Positions 1 through 12,273 of a DNA stretch of 64,000 nucleotides are shown here, piece by piece (position 1 is the stretch's first letter; each line of letters starts with the position of its first letter). The stretch comes from Ziziphus jujuba. Its lineage: Eukaryota; Streptophyta; Magnoliopsida; Rosales; Rhamnaceae. Location: NCBI RefSeq assembly GCF_031755915.1, contig NC_083387.1, positions 8,639,001-8,703,000 on the forward strand. The letters are read 5' to 3'. The notes under the pieces were generated by a model. That model saw only the letters and a list, made by a program, of their open reading frames with translations, did no database searches and was not told the origin of the DNA. A program made the translations under genes and the position numbers.

Positions 1-673
1 ATCCTATTGGGAATCACATTAACCACTCCAGGGAAATCTGCATTAAGATTAATGCAACAAAGGGTAAATATTAGCTGGAAGTTGTTGTTTGCAAAGAGCC
101 AAATCTGACATAAGAAAAAAACAGAGTTGATACCACCATTGTAACACCTGCAATATGCTTAGCTTGAGTCTGAGTCAGGACAGCAGCAAACCCTGAGAAG
201 CCATGCTTGTAGCTGTAGATAATTGATTCCTCCGCGGCTTCTTTGCTGTCAGTCGGAAATTTCAACACCCTTTTAAAAAGTTATGGTAAAAAATGCATTT
301 GATGCTAGTAAATTTTGCAGAAAATAAATGCTTAAGATTGAATAATGGGGAGGTGCCATAGAAAATAGGCCATTCCGGGATTTAATTTTGGGGTTTTTGA
401 ATTGAGCTTCTGTGAACTGTTGGTTCTGAAAACTTTTTGCTTCTCCGGACTCCAAGGAAGAAGTAAAATGTTCTTCTTCATGCTTGGTTCTACCATCCAA
501 AAGCATCAAATCAAGTATATGGTTTTGTGGTCTTAATTTGAGATTGTTAATTCGGAATTTTGATGGAGTTACATGTGTGTGTGTGTGTATATATATATAA
601 GCTGAATTTTGATGGAGTTACATGTGTGTGTGTGTGTATATATATATATAAGCTGAATTTTGATGGAGTTACA

Positions 674-707
<34 letters not shown>

Positions 708-1436
708 GAAGTTTCTGAATGGTGGAACCAAGCGTGAAGAAAAACATGTCCCCTGCCGTCAGGAAAATCAAGGATGGCTGAAGAGAAAAAGAGAAAGTTT
801 TGGGTTTGTGGATTTTAAGCCTTTGAACGAGGAGTCTTGCCAAAGGTTGTCCCGAACCGTGTGAATGATCAAAAAAAACAAAAAAACAAACAAAAAGGGA
901 GTCGTCTTCAGCAATACAAATAGAGAAACGCGGAAATTTAAGAACAAAGTAACATTCACTTTTACTCAGTTACCAAAAGGTCCAAACTTTTAAGTTATCA
1001 GAGAAAATATGTACCAACTTTTGGTGTTTTCCTAATCCATACAACCAAAACAATTATATTTTCCTTGTTGTTTTGTTTATACTGAAACAAGTAAGGACTG
1101 TGAGAAACGTGAACCTTCCGAGTACATGAGAGAGAATATGATGGTGGGACTCAGAAACCAGCTCTGGCTCATCATGTCTTTTTTCTCCCATATACACAAT
1201 ATGAACCTGCTAAGACACAGATCCCAAGAAATTAAGCAATTATTTATTTATTTTTATCTCAAATTTGCAAAACAGTAAAAAACCATAAAAACAAATTGAT
1301 CAAATACAAAAGATTCAAGAAACAAACTCCGATAATATATGACTCTCACATTGCTGGAAGCAGAGAGGTGGAACAAAGAAAGTTGCAGAGTAACGAGGCC
1401 AAGATACAACATGGAAAAAATCAGTGGAGAAGCCAT
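1..1436 (-). CDS. Subtilisin-like serine protease, SBT3-type, 5' part
   Basis: Partial gene running off the window start. Four exons join in frame: 1436-1350 (signal peptide, starts MASPLIFSMLYLG), 1206-1115 (reads VHIVYMGEKRHDEPEL), 245-148 (reads ESIIYSYKHGFSGFAAVL) and 37-1 (reads DFPGVVNVIPNR). All junctions have GT/AG and matching phases. The product begins with a hydrophobic secretion signal of about 25 residues followed by the I9 inhibitor propeptide typical of plant subtilases; the catalytic S8 domain lies outside the window. Family knowledge: secreted, autoprocessed serine endoproteases of the cell wall and apoplast; the propeptide wording is closest to the SBT3 group. Intron 2 (1114-246) carries a minisatellite. 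A decayed copy of the first two exons lies at 19655-19965. No lesion is visible in the part present. Confidence 0.85.
468..747. repeat. Imperfect inverted repeat flanking the minisatellite
   Basis: Arm 468-504 read on the plus strand and arm 711-747 read on the minus strand match at about 80 percent (shared core CTTGGTTC-ACCAT). The roughly 200-bp loop contains the minisatellite, so an intronic transcript could fold into a long hairpin, or this may be a decayed foldback element. Confidence 0.6.
555..707. repeat. Three-copy minisatellite with TG/TA core
   Basis: Three direct copies of a roughly 50-bp unit start at 555, 604 and 654. Each begins GAATTTTGATGGAGTTACAT and ends in a (TG)n(TA)n run. 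It lies inside intron 2 of the subtilase gene. The apparent ORFs here are only the repeat read in frame. Confidence 0.9.
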
Positions 1437-2814
1437 TGAGAACTGAAATATTATTGAATAACAGATTTGAAAAGAAGCTCTCTTTGGCTTTTATATGTGT
1501 ACTAGAAAAATTTAGCATGCTGGGTTTTGTAAATTTTGTTGTTTGTGTAAACACACGGGGACCCACTCTGTCTAATTACCTGCTCCACTCCACTATTGTT
1601 CAATAGTAAAACCAGTTGCATAACATTAATGATAGAGGTTTTGTGTCATTGCAAAACAATGAGCTTCCTGTACCAAAAGTTGGAGGAGAGAGAGAATGTG
1701 GGAAAGGGAAGAGAAGGGAAAAGACAGTGGAGTGGTGGTGGAGAGAATAATATGGATCTGAGAAGAATAAACTCTGTACATGAGTGCGCCATGAACCAAC
1801 TTAATGAACACTATGACCATTTCTGTATGAATGTGATCAGTGCAGTGATATGCAATCAACAAACTAAATTTTTTAAGTGCATGTATCTTCTTCATTTTGA
1901 TGGAAAAGTGAGATGCATCATAGGCTTCCCTTGACCCTCTATAATGATGACTTAAAAATGCAGGTTATATTTATATTTACATCTAATTATGGCCTTTTAT
2001 TGGTCTAGTTTATACATCAGTGTAGTGATATTTGAATTAAAAAAAGAAAGTAATGTGATATTGGAATTAAAGTACAATATATTTCGGTAAAGTTCATTCC
2101 AAATTAAGTCCTCCTTTTAATTTTTTTTTTTTTTTTGGTTTTTTTTGTTTTGTTTTTTGGTCTGTCCTTGGACCAAAAAGATTACAGATCATAAGGACAT
2201 AGTACTATTATACGTTTGACCAAATTTTGTACCTAGCAAGCTGGCTTTTTGGGGAACTTTTTGAGGAAGAATGGCTTCCAATGATGAGTTTAACCATGCC
2301 CAAGCACAATGGATTGATTATATCATTATTACTAAGGAACATTTGTCATATATTCTCATTTTGCTAGGAAAACTTACATATTTTCTCTTTATTTCCCTTT
2401 TTTTTAAAAATTTTTTTTTCAAAAAAGGCAGATAAAATAAAAACCGGCAAGAAGACCAAGTAGAAAACTATTTCTCGTCATACAAGTTGATTAAGATTTA
2501 AGAAGAGGAAGGCCCTGTAGTTTTCAGAATTGGATCGGTATAAAAATTCCAATATTCTCAATTACCAACAATATGATAAACAATCCAGAGAATACATATA
2601 GTTTGTGCATGATCAAGAAGTCCAACCCTTTTGAGCGATGCATAAATAATGTAATCACATTGATTACCAATCAAACTGTTTCTAAAACCAAAGCAAAACA
2701 TAAAAGAAAAAAAAAAAGTACTGAAAAATAAAAATAGGTATCACCTTGATAAAAAAATAAAAAAGGAAAATAAAGTTAATAATAGATAGGCATATTTTTT
2801 ATATTAATAATGAG
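1437..2814. other. Intergenic: subtilase upstream region, partly duplicated
   Basis: No gene seen. The segment 1850-2400 recurs in diverged form at 16.43-16.94 kb and 20.0-20.36 kb. Shared blocks include the stretch around TTGGACCAAAAAGATTA (about 2165-2185) and ACCATGCCCAAGCACAATGG (about 2292-2311). It should contain the subtilase promoter, but no single regulatory site stands out. Confidence 0.6.
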
Positions 2815-4337
2815 TTATATTAAATTACAATTACATCAATCTCTGAACATATTTGAGCTTTTAGTAACTCGGCACAAATTCGACGATTTTTTTTCAAATG
2901 ATTCTATTTTGGTCAAAGAACATCAAATTGACATTTTCCAAAATAATGCCATGGAATGCAAACGACAATGATCAGTTTCTCAAGTAGTGAAGTAGCTTCT
3001 CAACTAAATACACAATAAGCTTCGCTTAACTTTTAAAACCAGTAAAACCAAATAACTTTACAACTTTTAAGATATTAATGTGAATGTCTAATGTTGACCT
3101 TCACTTTGATACGAGACACAAAAAATGATAGTAAAATAGATACAATCATAGTATCACAGAGTAACATGGTTTTTACCTAAACTATTAGCTAGTATAAAAG
3201 TAGTATATAAATAATAACTAAAGAAAAAAATTAGTATATGAATACTTCGATAAGTCCATGTTTATACAGGCTGAACCTTTTAGATGAATTTTCTAGGTAG
3301 GAGAGCAGCCACAAGGTCATATCACAATAATTTCGGTTAAAACGAAAGTAAGCATTATTTTTATAAAGTTACCAAACAAACTCTTCTACCTTTTTGGGCG
3401 AGCAACTCATGAAAGCTATTGACTTTTCTTTTTTCTTTCTTTCTTCCTTTCTTTCTTCTTTATTTTTATTTTATTTTTTTATTTTATTTTATTCTTTTCA
3501 CCAACATTGCATTTAAAAACAATAACAAAAAATGTTTTGCAATTCAAATTAATATATATAATTTATGTATGTAGCATCTTTATACATGGAATATAATGTA
3601 ATGTGTATGATCATATATATATATATATACACGCACGCATTAATACTAATAGTTAGGGCACTTAATTAGGTTGATCGACAAAGTACGCAAGTGGAACTAC
3701 GTTTACCAAAGGACAAAGCCAAAGAAAAGATTTGGCTTTCTCAAATGGACAGTTTATTTGCATCTCCGGATGCTCAAGATTAGTCAATCGATGGAATTGC
3801 TGGTTTATGCCAATTTTCGTTTTTTACAGTATCCCAAACACCTAGTAAGTTACCCACATTAAAATTAAACACATATAATTAGTATTAATAATATTTTAAA
3901 AAAATGGGGATGTAACATATAAAATAAATTAAATATACCAACCATTTTTTTCCAAATCCAACCCAAGTCTGTTGACCAGAGAGAATTGACCAAGTAGCTC
4001 CGGGAAACAGCCAAACTCGATCTCATGAGAGCCCGTACCAATTAATTTTGTGTTTCTGAGTCCAAGAGACACGTGGAGGAGATGAGGAGGAGGAGGAAAA
4101 TCCAGAAACATCAAAGGAATTCGACTCCCCACTACTCCACAAAATCGAAGCCGTTGAAGATTCGGTGCAAGTAATCATGAATTGGAAAGGTTTGGAAGGT
4201 CTACGATGACAACCACATATGATCGAGTGGTTAAGATTTGGTACAGATATTTTGGGGCATTGCATGCCAGAACACCCGCGTATATATCTCCAAATATTTC
4301 AAATTGGGGGCATGTGAAATTATTAAATTTCAGACTA

Positions 4338-4730
4338 TAGCATCTCCAATGATTTTTTTTATTGGAATCTATATTATTTAATAGATAATATTTTAGGTAA
4401 TTTTTTTTTCCAATGGATTCTGTTTAGAATGTCCTGAAATGCTAATATATATTTTTTTATTTTAAAATTATATTTAATTAAAAAAATCAAAAACTCATGT
4501 AGAAGTTTTTTTTCTTTTAACAAAAATCAATAAAAATAAATAAAATATTGACTCAGAATGTCTAACATAACTTCCAGAAATAGACAGTGTCCTTCACAGT
4601 TTCTATTTTTTTTGTTGCCACAACAGCTTGACAGAACTAATACACAGAATTATTAGAGAATATTTTTTAAAAATCTTATCTATGTGGCAAATAATTTTTA
4701 AATGAACAGAGAACTATTGGAGATGCTCCA
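4338..4730. mobile_element. MITE with GCATCTCCAAT terminal inverted repeats
   Basis: The left end GCATCTCCAATG (from about 4340) is mirrored by the right end ATTGGAGATGC (to about 4726), enclosing about 390 bp of AT-rich, non-coding DNA. Termini of the GAGCATCTCCAA type are common in plant PIF/Harbinger-like or other MITEs; the superfamily is inferred. It sits within the F-box relic. Confidence 0.65.
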
Positions 4731-4790
4731 AGCAGTTATCTCTTAACATAGAAATTCAAGAAAAGGAGAGTTAGAAACCAAGTATGCAAC

Positions 4791-5623
4791 GTCTATGTCA
4801 CTCACACACCTGCTCTGCTCCAATAACATCCTCTCATCCTATGTCTATGTTAGGGGCGGGCAAAAATCGAACTAGACCGACCAAACCGACATATTTGATT
4901 TGGTTTGGGTTGATTTTAACTCATTAATCAATTTAGTTCGGTTAAATATATAAAAAAACTGAAACAGTAGGTTCGGGTTGCGGTTGGATGAAATTTTATC
5001 CAATCCAATCCAAACCAAACCGATTATCAATTAAACTAACATTTTATTTTACTTTTATATTATATATAAATATATTATATAATTATAAAAAAAAATTATT
5101 AAAAGTTATTTTTATTAACATTTTATAAGCCAAAAAGTTAGTAGTTGTAGATTTGTATTGTAATTGTATGATTTTATGTTATATTATTTAATATGTTTGA
5201 TGCTTAATAGTTAACTTATTTGGTATATTTGTTTAGGTGGATGTATGTTAAAATTATTTAATTTAGAAAATAACTTGAAAAATATATCTAATTCAAAATA
5301 TAGATGGATGATTAAAAAGGCCTAAAAAAAAAAAAAACTTTATACAATTTTAGTCCAAAAAGATACATAATTCAAAATATATATACAATTTGGGCTGAGG
5401 CCGAAACCACGAACCTAACCCAAACTGATCAAGGATGGTCGGTTCGATCGATTTTCGGGTTGCACATGCGATTCGGTTCGGTTCGGTTTGTATCCAGTCC
5501 AAACCGAATTGGTTGATTCGGTTTGAAAAAAATCCATAAAACTGAACCAACTCACATCGAGCCCACCCCTAGTCTATGTCACTCACATGCCTACTCTACT
5601 CCAATAACATCCTCTCATCCTAT
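4791..5623. repeat. 52-bp tandem duplication split by a transposon
   Basis: Copy 1 is 4791-4842. Copy 2 begins at 4843-4850, is interrupted by the element 4851-5571 and its target duplication, and resumes at 5572-5623. Both contain CCAATAACATCCTCTCATCC. The duplication must predate the insertion. Confidence 0.85.
4851..5571. mobile_element. Non-autonomous hAT-like element, 721 bp
   Basis: The left terminus TAGGGGCGGGC and right terminus GCCCACCCCTA form an 11-bp inverted repeat with one mismatch. It is flanked by a perfect 8-bp direct repeat GTCTATGT (4843-4850 and 5572-5579), the target-site size of hAT transposons. The interior has subterminal CCAAACCGA/TCGGTTCGG-type repeats and no transposase. 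Termini of the TAGGGGTGGGC kind are widespread in plant hAT MITEs. Confidence 0.85.
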
Positions 5624-7002
5624 ACCAACATAAACTCCGATTGTGCAGCTTTTAGATAAACTCACTTTTTAATAGTTTAAATTTTTGAAATCAATAGAAA
5701 TTTATTATAGTATTAGATTTTAAATTTTACAATTCTATTTAAAAATTTGACAAGAATATTAGACAAGCTCGACGTACAAGAAAAATCCACACTTGAGTTT
5801 GCCATCACCATGCTTAAAGTTCCAACTTGAGTTTTTGGACTAGGTTTTTGGCAGCAAATTCGATCCATTTGTTCACTTTTTTTGCTCATAGTGCTCGTGA
5901 CGCAGTTGGAAACCAGTTGTGAATTCCTCGGGAGTTGGTGCATGCATTGTGCAATTTTAATTTTTTTGTTAAATAGAAAGGATGTTTCTTAATAATATCA
6001 TAGGCATCAAGTCGTAATCCTATACCATGCAGCATTACGGCATGAACCATTCGAGGCAACAACGGTGCTTGCAATTTCAGTACTTTATCCACCCACTTCA
6101 TGCACTTTTTATTTTTGGGTGGTTTTTATAGTCACCACCGGATATATATTGTTGTTGCTGTTTTCATAAAATACCAACCCAGGCGTAATCCGGATCGTCT
6201 CCTTCTATAGCCTTTTCCATCGTCGAGAAATTCTCCACTGTAGTTTTTGCATCTTCTTTCATTGGCAACAAAAGGTATAATCCATCCGACGGTAATTTAT
6301 TGACCAGGGCTAGGTCCTCCTAATTATTTAACATTAACAAAATTTTAATTATATATTTCTCTTGCCAAATTAAATCGCAAGAAAAAAAATGGTATTTTTT
6401 AAAATATTTTTTATTCAATTTGGAAAAAGAAATTTGGTTTGATTACCTTGGGTTTGCAAAATATTGCGTCATTTTCGCAGCTGACAAATCAAGAGTGAGA
6501 ACGGGAGAGACTTTTATAAGTACGGATATTCATGTTAAACTCTAATAGAATTTCTTACGAGAAGTAAATAAATAAATAAATAATTATCGTTGTCTCAATT
6601 TATGTGTTATCGCGTAATTGATTATTTAGAAATGAATTTATTTAAATCTTTCAGTTTTGAATGAATTACATTTAAAACCTTATACTTGAAAATCATGACT
6701 ATTTTTTTTTTTAATTTTCTTTATCGATCAAAACAACTTATTTGATAATTTTTACCGATTATTCAAATCCATTTGCTAATTTTAACAATCAAAAATCAAA
6801 ATTATATTTTTACGAAATAATAATTATCAATCTCATTTGACCAATAAATAAGAAAAAATCTGTTATGATAAATATAGAAAACTAAAAAAATTACTTATTA
6901 TTTTTTAAAACGTGGAATTTGAGAAGGTTTTAATGAAATTTATTATCTTAGACATCCTCCTCTAATTAAATATGTAACTGAAAAGGTGGAACAATAAAGT
7001 AT

Positions 7003-7323
7003 AGAACTCAACTGAATTCAATAGAGGCACTATCTACTTGTTATTATCCTGACTTCCACCTCCTCGGTTGTTTTTCTTCAATGCTTTGTCAGTACGATCG
7101 TTTCTTTTAACACTATGAATACAACTGAATTCAATAGAGGTACTATTCACTTGTTATTATCCTGACGTTCACCTCCTCTATTGTTGGATCTTTCTTTGTT
7201 TTTCTACCATGCTTGTTTCTTTAACACTAACTACGGAAAATAACACCTCCTCTATTTTATTTTTGGATCTTTCTTTTGTTGTTTTTCTTCAATGCTTGTT
7301 TCTTTAACACTATGGAAAATAAC
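7003..7323. repeat. Three degenerate tandem copies of a 80-125 bp unit
   Basis: Copies begin near 7003, 7121 and 7246. They share CTGAATTCAATAGAGG, TTGTTATTATCCTGAC, CACCTCCTC and TCTTTAACACTA in the same order, the third being truncated. Confidence 0.75.
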
Positions 7324-8536
7324 CCATCTAATTTGAGTTCAGTTATTTTTAAAAAAAATTTAATTATAAAATAGTGTTATATTGTCTATTAATTTGACAA
7401 TGAATAGTTAAAGATTATAAAAATAAACACGAATTACCATCTAATGACTAATATATAAATAACATCGTTGATATGTCTATCCGGGCTGTTGTCCATAAAG
7501 TTGTCATCTGCCGTCTCACCTTATATATTGTATTAGAAACAAATCTACAAAAATTTATATTTTAGAAAAATGAAAATCTTTGTCAAAGGTTCTTTTGATG
7601 CCGTTGCTGGAACCAAATAGTAAGAAAATCAGAAACTACCGTTCCATATTGAGCTAAAACATGAGCAGCCCCATAAACACAAGAAAACCCAGTATACTAC
7701 GACAAAAAAATTCATAACCTCCAAGATAAAATATTCCTCTGTTTATTCACCTTAATACTTTATAAAAAATTTGTCATGATAATACTACCATTAAATCCAC
7801 ATTCGATGGTAAAAGTACATCCTTCTTAAATTGGTTTCTATATATTTTAATGTTGGTTTTTGTATATTTTAATGTTATGTAAAAATAAATTTTAAAGTTC
7901 TGTCAAATTTAAAGTCCAAATTCGATATAAAATTTCTTTAAAACAAATTCGAGATAAATTCAATATATATTTATGATACATTTATGATTTTTAAAAAATA
8001 TAGAGCCATTGAATTATTTTGCATATTGTAAGGAATATTCTTTACAAAGATCAACACAACGATATGGAAAAGATATCTTAGAACCTTTAACTAATTAGTT
8101 GTTAAAGATTAAATACAGTACAAACGAAATATAAATCAGTTGTTACAGATAGTTACAACTTAACAGTATTAATTTAGAACCTTCAGCTAAGGTTAAAGAT
8201 ATACAACACAACAACACAACAACCATTTAACTAATTGCTATCATTCCTTTCCAACAATATGGTATCTTCTTTGAAACTCTTGGACTCTGCCAAATTCCTG
8301 TATTAATTATCGACAAGCTAAACATATGGAACTTCTCCATACTACAACCAGTGACACCAATAATAGATCTTTTGACTGGTTGACTCTGTGCAAAAATTCG
8401 AATTCTAATACCAGGCAATTCTTGCAGAAAATCCCAAATCAGCTTACAGTAAACACAAGTATTGCGGGTGGTGAGGACAGCCAATAAAGCAATACTACGT
8501 AAGCTTATAAAAAAATATTTATTATCACTTATTTTA

Positions 8537-8810
8537 TGAAAGCACTTATTACTAAAAGTGCTACAAAAGTAATTGCTTATAAAAGGTATTTCCAAACATA
8601 TCCTAACTAATGTAAAAGAGAGTTGTCATGGGAAGGATCTTTAATATTTTCGAGTTCATCCAATTAGATGTTTTGAAAGCACTTATTAATAAAAATGCTA
8701 CAAAAATAATTGCCTATAAAAGGCATTTCCAAACATATCCTAACTAATGTAAAAGAGAGTTGTCATGGGAAGGATTTTTAATATTTTCGAGTTCATCCAA
8801 TTAGATGTGA
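8537..8810. repeat. Direct duplication, 137-bp period
   Basis: 8537-8673 is repeated at 8674-8810 with few changes (shared CCAAACATATCCTAACTAAT and GAGTTGTCATGGGAAGGAT). It appears recent. Confidence 0.9.
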
Positions 8811-10318
8811 TGAATTAAATAAAATTGAAACAAAAATATACAATTTAATAAAAGAAACAAAAATAACATACAATTAAGTGATATTGTGGTAATGCCAAGA
8901 GGAATTGTTAAAATTCCATAGATTTGTATGTTTTCCTGCGTTCAGGAGTATTCACAAAAAGTTATTTCAATATCAAAAAATCTACTTCCTAAGCTTTGTG
9001 TAAAAGAATCTCTCTCTTTTTCATGTAAAAGAATTTCCCTGTTTGCCACCTTTTCACCATATCTCCCAAAAATAGCAGCCAAATCAACCAACCCAACCTC
9101 TCTTAATTTCTTCCCTAGCTCTTCAAACATTAGAACACCTTCCTTAGTTGCGTAATAATGCAAAAATTTACTGTAATCAAATCTAGGTACCTCAAGTCCA
9201 CTTTTCGTTGTTCTCTCAACATACTTGGTGGCTTCTAATGATTTCCCAACCTCAAGAAGACACCAAAAAAAATAGTATCAAAATTCACAAGTTGGTCACA
9301 TCCTTTCTTTATCATCCTTCTGATTACTTGTGTTGCTTCACCGGCTCTTCTCAATCTCAGAAGCCTTTTGATCAAACCGTGGTATATATTTATACCTGGT
9401 TTCTCAAGCCTCTCGAAAACCTCGTAAACTTCATTGACTCTGCCTCTTGCTAGAAGCCCATGAAGCAACGACCCTAATGTCAAAGTATCACCTTCAATCC
9501 CTCTCTTGTGCATTTCTTCAAACCTCAGGTGGGCTTGAACAATCTTGCCCCTTTTACACATCCAGCTTATCACAAGTCATCGCCTGGAAAAGTTTCATAG
9601 CCTCGTCGTATCGATTTATCTTTGAAAAAGTTGTCCACCATTTTCTCAGCAGCTTCGATATCCGGTTCAAACCCTTCGTCCACCATTAAATTCCAAACTT
9701 TCGAAGCTTCAATCAGATCACCCACATACCCTTTATCAAATACCTGCAAGTAAACCCATCAGGCTTCATCCAATCTTTTTACATTCACAGAGCGTCTGGA
9801 CGACCCTGTTCAAGGTCTGCAAACTGTATCCTAATCCATAAGCATTCATGGAGTGGAAAAACTCCACGCATTTCTTCAACTCCCTAGCTTTGGCCAACGT
9901 CTTCAACGCTATCTTGAAAGTCTGATCGTCCACCAAACGATGATGTCCCATCTCGTGAAGTACCACTACAAAAAATTTGGGCAACCGCTACAAAATTCTC
10001 GTTGACAAATATAAATTTGTCACTTAACATACACATTTCATGACAAAAATAAAAATTGCCATCTATTTTGTTTTCAAGTTTAAGTATGTGACAAATTTTT
10101 GTTTCGTCACAAAATTTTATCACAAATATGGACAACCGCTACAAAAATGTTAATGACAAATGAAAATTTATCACTTTATATAGGAAATTAATGACAAAAA
10201 TTTTCTTTGTCACATTTAGTGATTGGATCATTTCATTGGTGATAAATTCTTACTTTGTAACCTATTTTTGTAACTAATTGCCTTTTACAATTTGGAGGGA
10301 AATTTCTTTTGAATTTAT

Positions 10319-10863
10319 TTGATGACAATGGTGACAAACATGCTTTGTAACTGTTTTAAATATAAATATAAAAAGAAAAGAGAGACACCCCCTTCAATAA
10401 AGCTCTCTTCTTCTCCAGCCAGTAGCCCCGATGCTTTACAAAACCCACGCAGGCCGAATTTCCACCAGAAAATCGTTCCAATCTCGACGCTGATCCACCA
10501 CACCGCTGTCACAGCCACCAAGCCCAGTCTACCAGTGATTGAACCACGGAGAGAATACTCCAAGACTATCCTACGCGCCAGGGAAGAGCTGGACTTGGGC
10601 GATCAGTATTTCAGTCTGATCACCGAAAATCAATGGTTCTCAGATCTTAGGGCCGACCTTTTCCACCATTAGTGGAATTCTTGAGCTCGAATGGAAGCTC
10701 CTATTGGCTCAAAATTTGTTCGTTTGCAAAGTACGAAGGAACCCAATTTGATAGCAACTTTCAGGCGAAGTTTACGGTCACCGGCGACCACCATTGAGCA
10801 AAGTAAGCTTGCAAACTTGTTAATCTCTTCACAAGATTCATTATGGTATATAATTTGTCCATT
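10319..10863 (+). other. GC-richer exon-like segment inside the CACTA element, origin unknown
   Basis: The plus strand is open at 10319-10672 and again at 10691-11026. The first frame contains KPSLPVIEPRREYSKTIL and ARGELD-like charged sequence (actual reading AREELDLGDQYF). Base composition is higher in GC than the surrounding transposon, like captured coding DNA. I do not recognise the parent gene, and neither frame shows a known domain before the DnaJ part. Confidence 0.35.
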
Positions 10864-10867
10864 ATCG

Positions 10868-11193
10868 TTCAAGGATGGAAAGGGTGGTTGCGGTGGAGGC
10901 CATGACCCATTTGACATCTTCCAATCTTTCTGCAATGCCAGTGCTTTTGGAGGTTGTAATTCAATGAATTCTTCTTTCTGTTTCTATTGTGTATATAGTC
11001 GTAAAATAAGAAGAAAAATTGACTAAGATGAGCATACCTCGTTTTATAATCAGGTAGTAGCAGAGGTGGACCGAGGCAGAGGAGTTGGGATGATGTAGTG
11101 CACCCTCTAAATGTTTCATTGGAAGACCTTTACTTTGGAACCTCAAATAAGCTCTCACTTTCGTGGAATGTGATATGTTCCAAGTGTAATGGA
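10868..11193 (+). pseudogene. Captured DnaJ (type A HSP40) gene fragment
   Basis: Two exons and the intron between them were captured. Exon 10868-10952 encodes CGGGHDPFDIFQSF, the Gly/Phe-rich region after the J domain. Exon 11054-11193 encodes DDVVHPLNVSLEDLYFGTSN and SWNVICSKCNG, the start of the substrate-binding and zinc-finger region. The GT donor after 10952 and the CAG acceptor before 11054 are preserved and join in phase. A stop follows at 11194. Plant ANJ1/DnaJ2-like proteins carry the same run of motifs. The J domain and most of the zinc finger are absent, so this is a transposon-carried fragment rather than a gene. Confidence 0.85.
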
Positions 11194-12273
11194 TAAGTAA
11201 AAATTTGCAAACCTGTATGGAAATTCCTTGACTTTGGTTGGTTTATGTCTTTGGACTCCACTGGTGAAGACTGAGGATGACCGCATGGATTTAAACTCTA
11301 ATCATTTGGTGAACAAATCTCCTTTGAGCTTTAATATTAGCATTCATCTGGAAAGAATATTGGCATTATTATCATTTCTTGTCTTACTGATGTGGAATGT
11401 TGATAATCATTAATGCCTCCCTCCAATTAATAATGTTGAATATTAGCTTTAATGAATTCATTTGAAATTCTCCCATTTGCAAAATGAGATTGTTTTTCTT
11501 CATCTGTTGACCAGACCAGCAAAAGGACATTGTAAGAAGCCAATAAAAGAAAAATAAAGCCCCATCTGCTATAAAAAGGTATATTCCGAGTACTGATTCT
11601 TATCATTGCATATCTGTTTCACTTAAGCATGGAACTCATTTATCCTATTAATATTTACATATTAATATCTACTTGTGGAATTGCTCAAGTAATATGTTTA
11701 TGTTCATGAGGATGTTCTCCTGTGATTCTGCTATTCCATTATTAAATGCTTCTTAAGTTTTGATTATTTAAGTTGTATTCTTTTCTAGAGATTTGATTTG
11801 ATCTAAATGGCAAACCAACACAATTCCTTCTTAGTTAATGTTATTAAAAGTTATTACATTTTTTATTGTTTTTGGTAAAGAAGAACTTTAGGAACCAATA
11901 ATTTGTGAATCCTAGTGGAAAATCCAATCCTTTTCTAATATGCCCTCTGTGGATAGGGGTTGTGACAGTTTACACAGTTTAAATTCCTTTAAACTGGATT
12001 TGTAATTCGGTTATTGATATGATAATACATTGAACTCAAGATTGGAAGATGTCAAATTATATGATGTGTTTTCCGTGTATATCCTAACTGACAATTGGCA
12101 CATTAAAATGCAATATTTATTAACACTTATTTATTTATTTATTTATTACAATTGATGCAACACTCGACGGCCATATTTTTTTGAAGAAGCATAAATGATG
12201 CTGCACATGTTTATACTCATTAAAATACAATTGATGCTACACGAGCTGCTGATTGCATACATGTAATGTTCAG

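Larger units (their letters stand above)
2815..6535 (-). pseudogene. F-box/LRR/FBD protein relic, copy A
   Basis: Successive minus-strand fragments resemble the plant F-box/LRR/FBD family in the right order. A degenerate F-box is at 6330-6180 (NKLPSDGLYLLLP). LRR-linker segments are at 6101-5890 (WVDKVLKLQAP) and 5885-5800 (VNKWIEFAAKNLVQKLKLEL). LRR exons are at 4190-3940 (APNLQRLRFCG, LHVSLGL) and 3850-3670 (FHRLTNLE, PFEKAKSFLWL). An FBD-like end is at 3075-2815 (ILKVVKLFGFTG). Stops and frame changes occur inside nearly every segment, and two DNA transposons split the middle. Intact family members are substrate receptors of SCF ubiquitin ligases; this copy cannot encode one. A shorter sister lies at 17.58-19.15 kb. 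Confidence 0.75.
6536..8941. other. Intergenic AT-rich DNA with local tandem repeats
   Basis: No gene is supported. The minus-strand open frame at 8227-8595 has no recognisable domain and overlaps a tandem duplication, so it is not called. Two degenerate repeat arrays are listed separately. Confidence 0.6.

Noticed and set aside
555..707. CRISPR-like array appearance of the three spaced repeats
   Set aside because: Only three units, no distinct spacers and a plant nuclear intron; it is a minisatellite.
547..959. Several short minus-strand open frames around the minisatellite
   Set aside because: They are translations of the TG/TA repeat and intron sequence; no domain and no splice context.
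1..1436. Subtilase 5' end taken as a pseudogene with a missing propeptide exon
   Set aside because: The missing exon was found at 1206-1115 (VHIVYMGEKRHDEPEL) and all four exons join in phase.
5350..5550. Open frame rich in Pro/Phe/Gln
   Set aside because: It lies wholly inside the hAT-like MITE and reads its subterminal repeats.
8227..8595. Minus-strand open frame of 122 residues
   Set aside because: No recognisable family, no splice or promoter context, and it overlaps a 137-bp tandem duplication.
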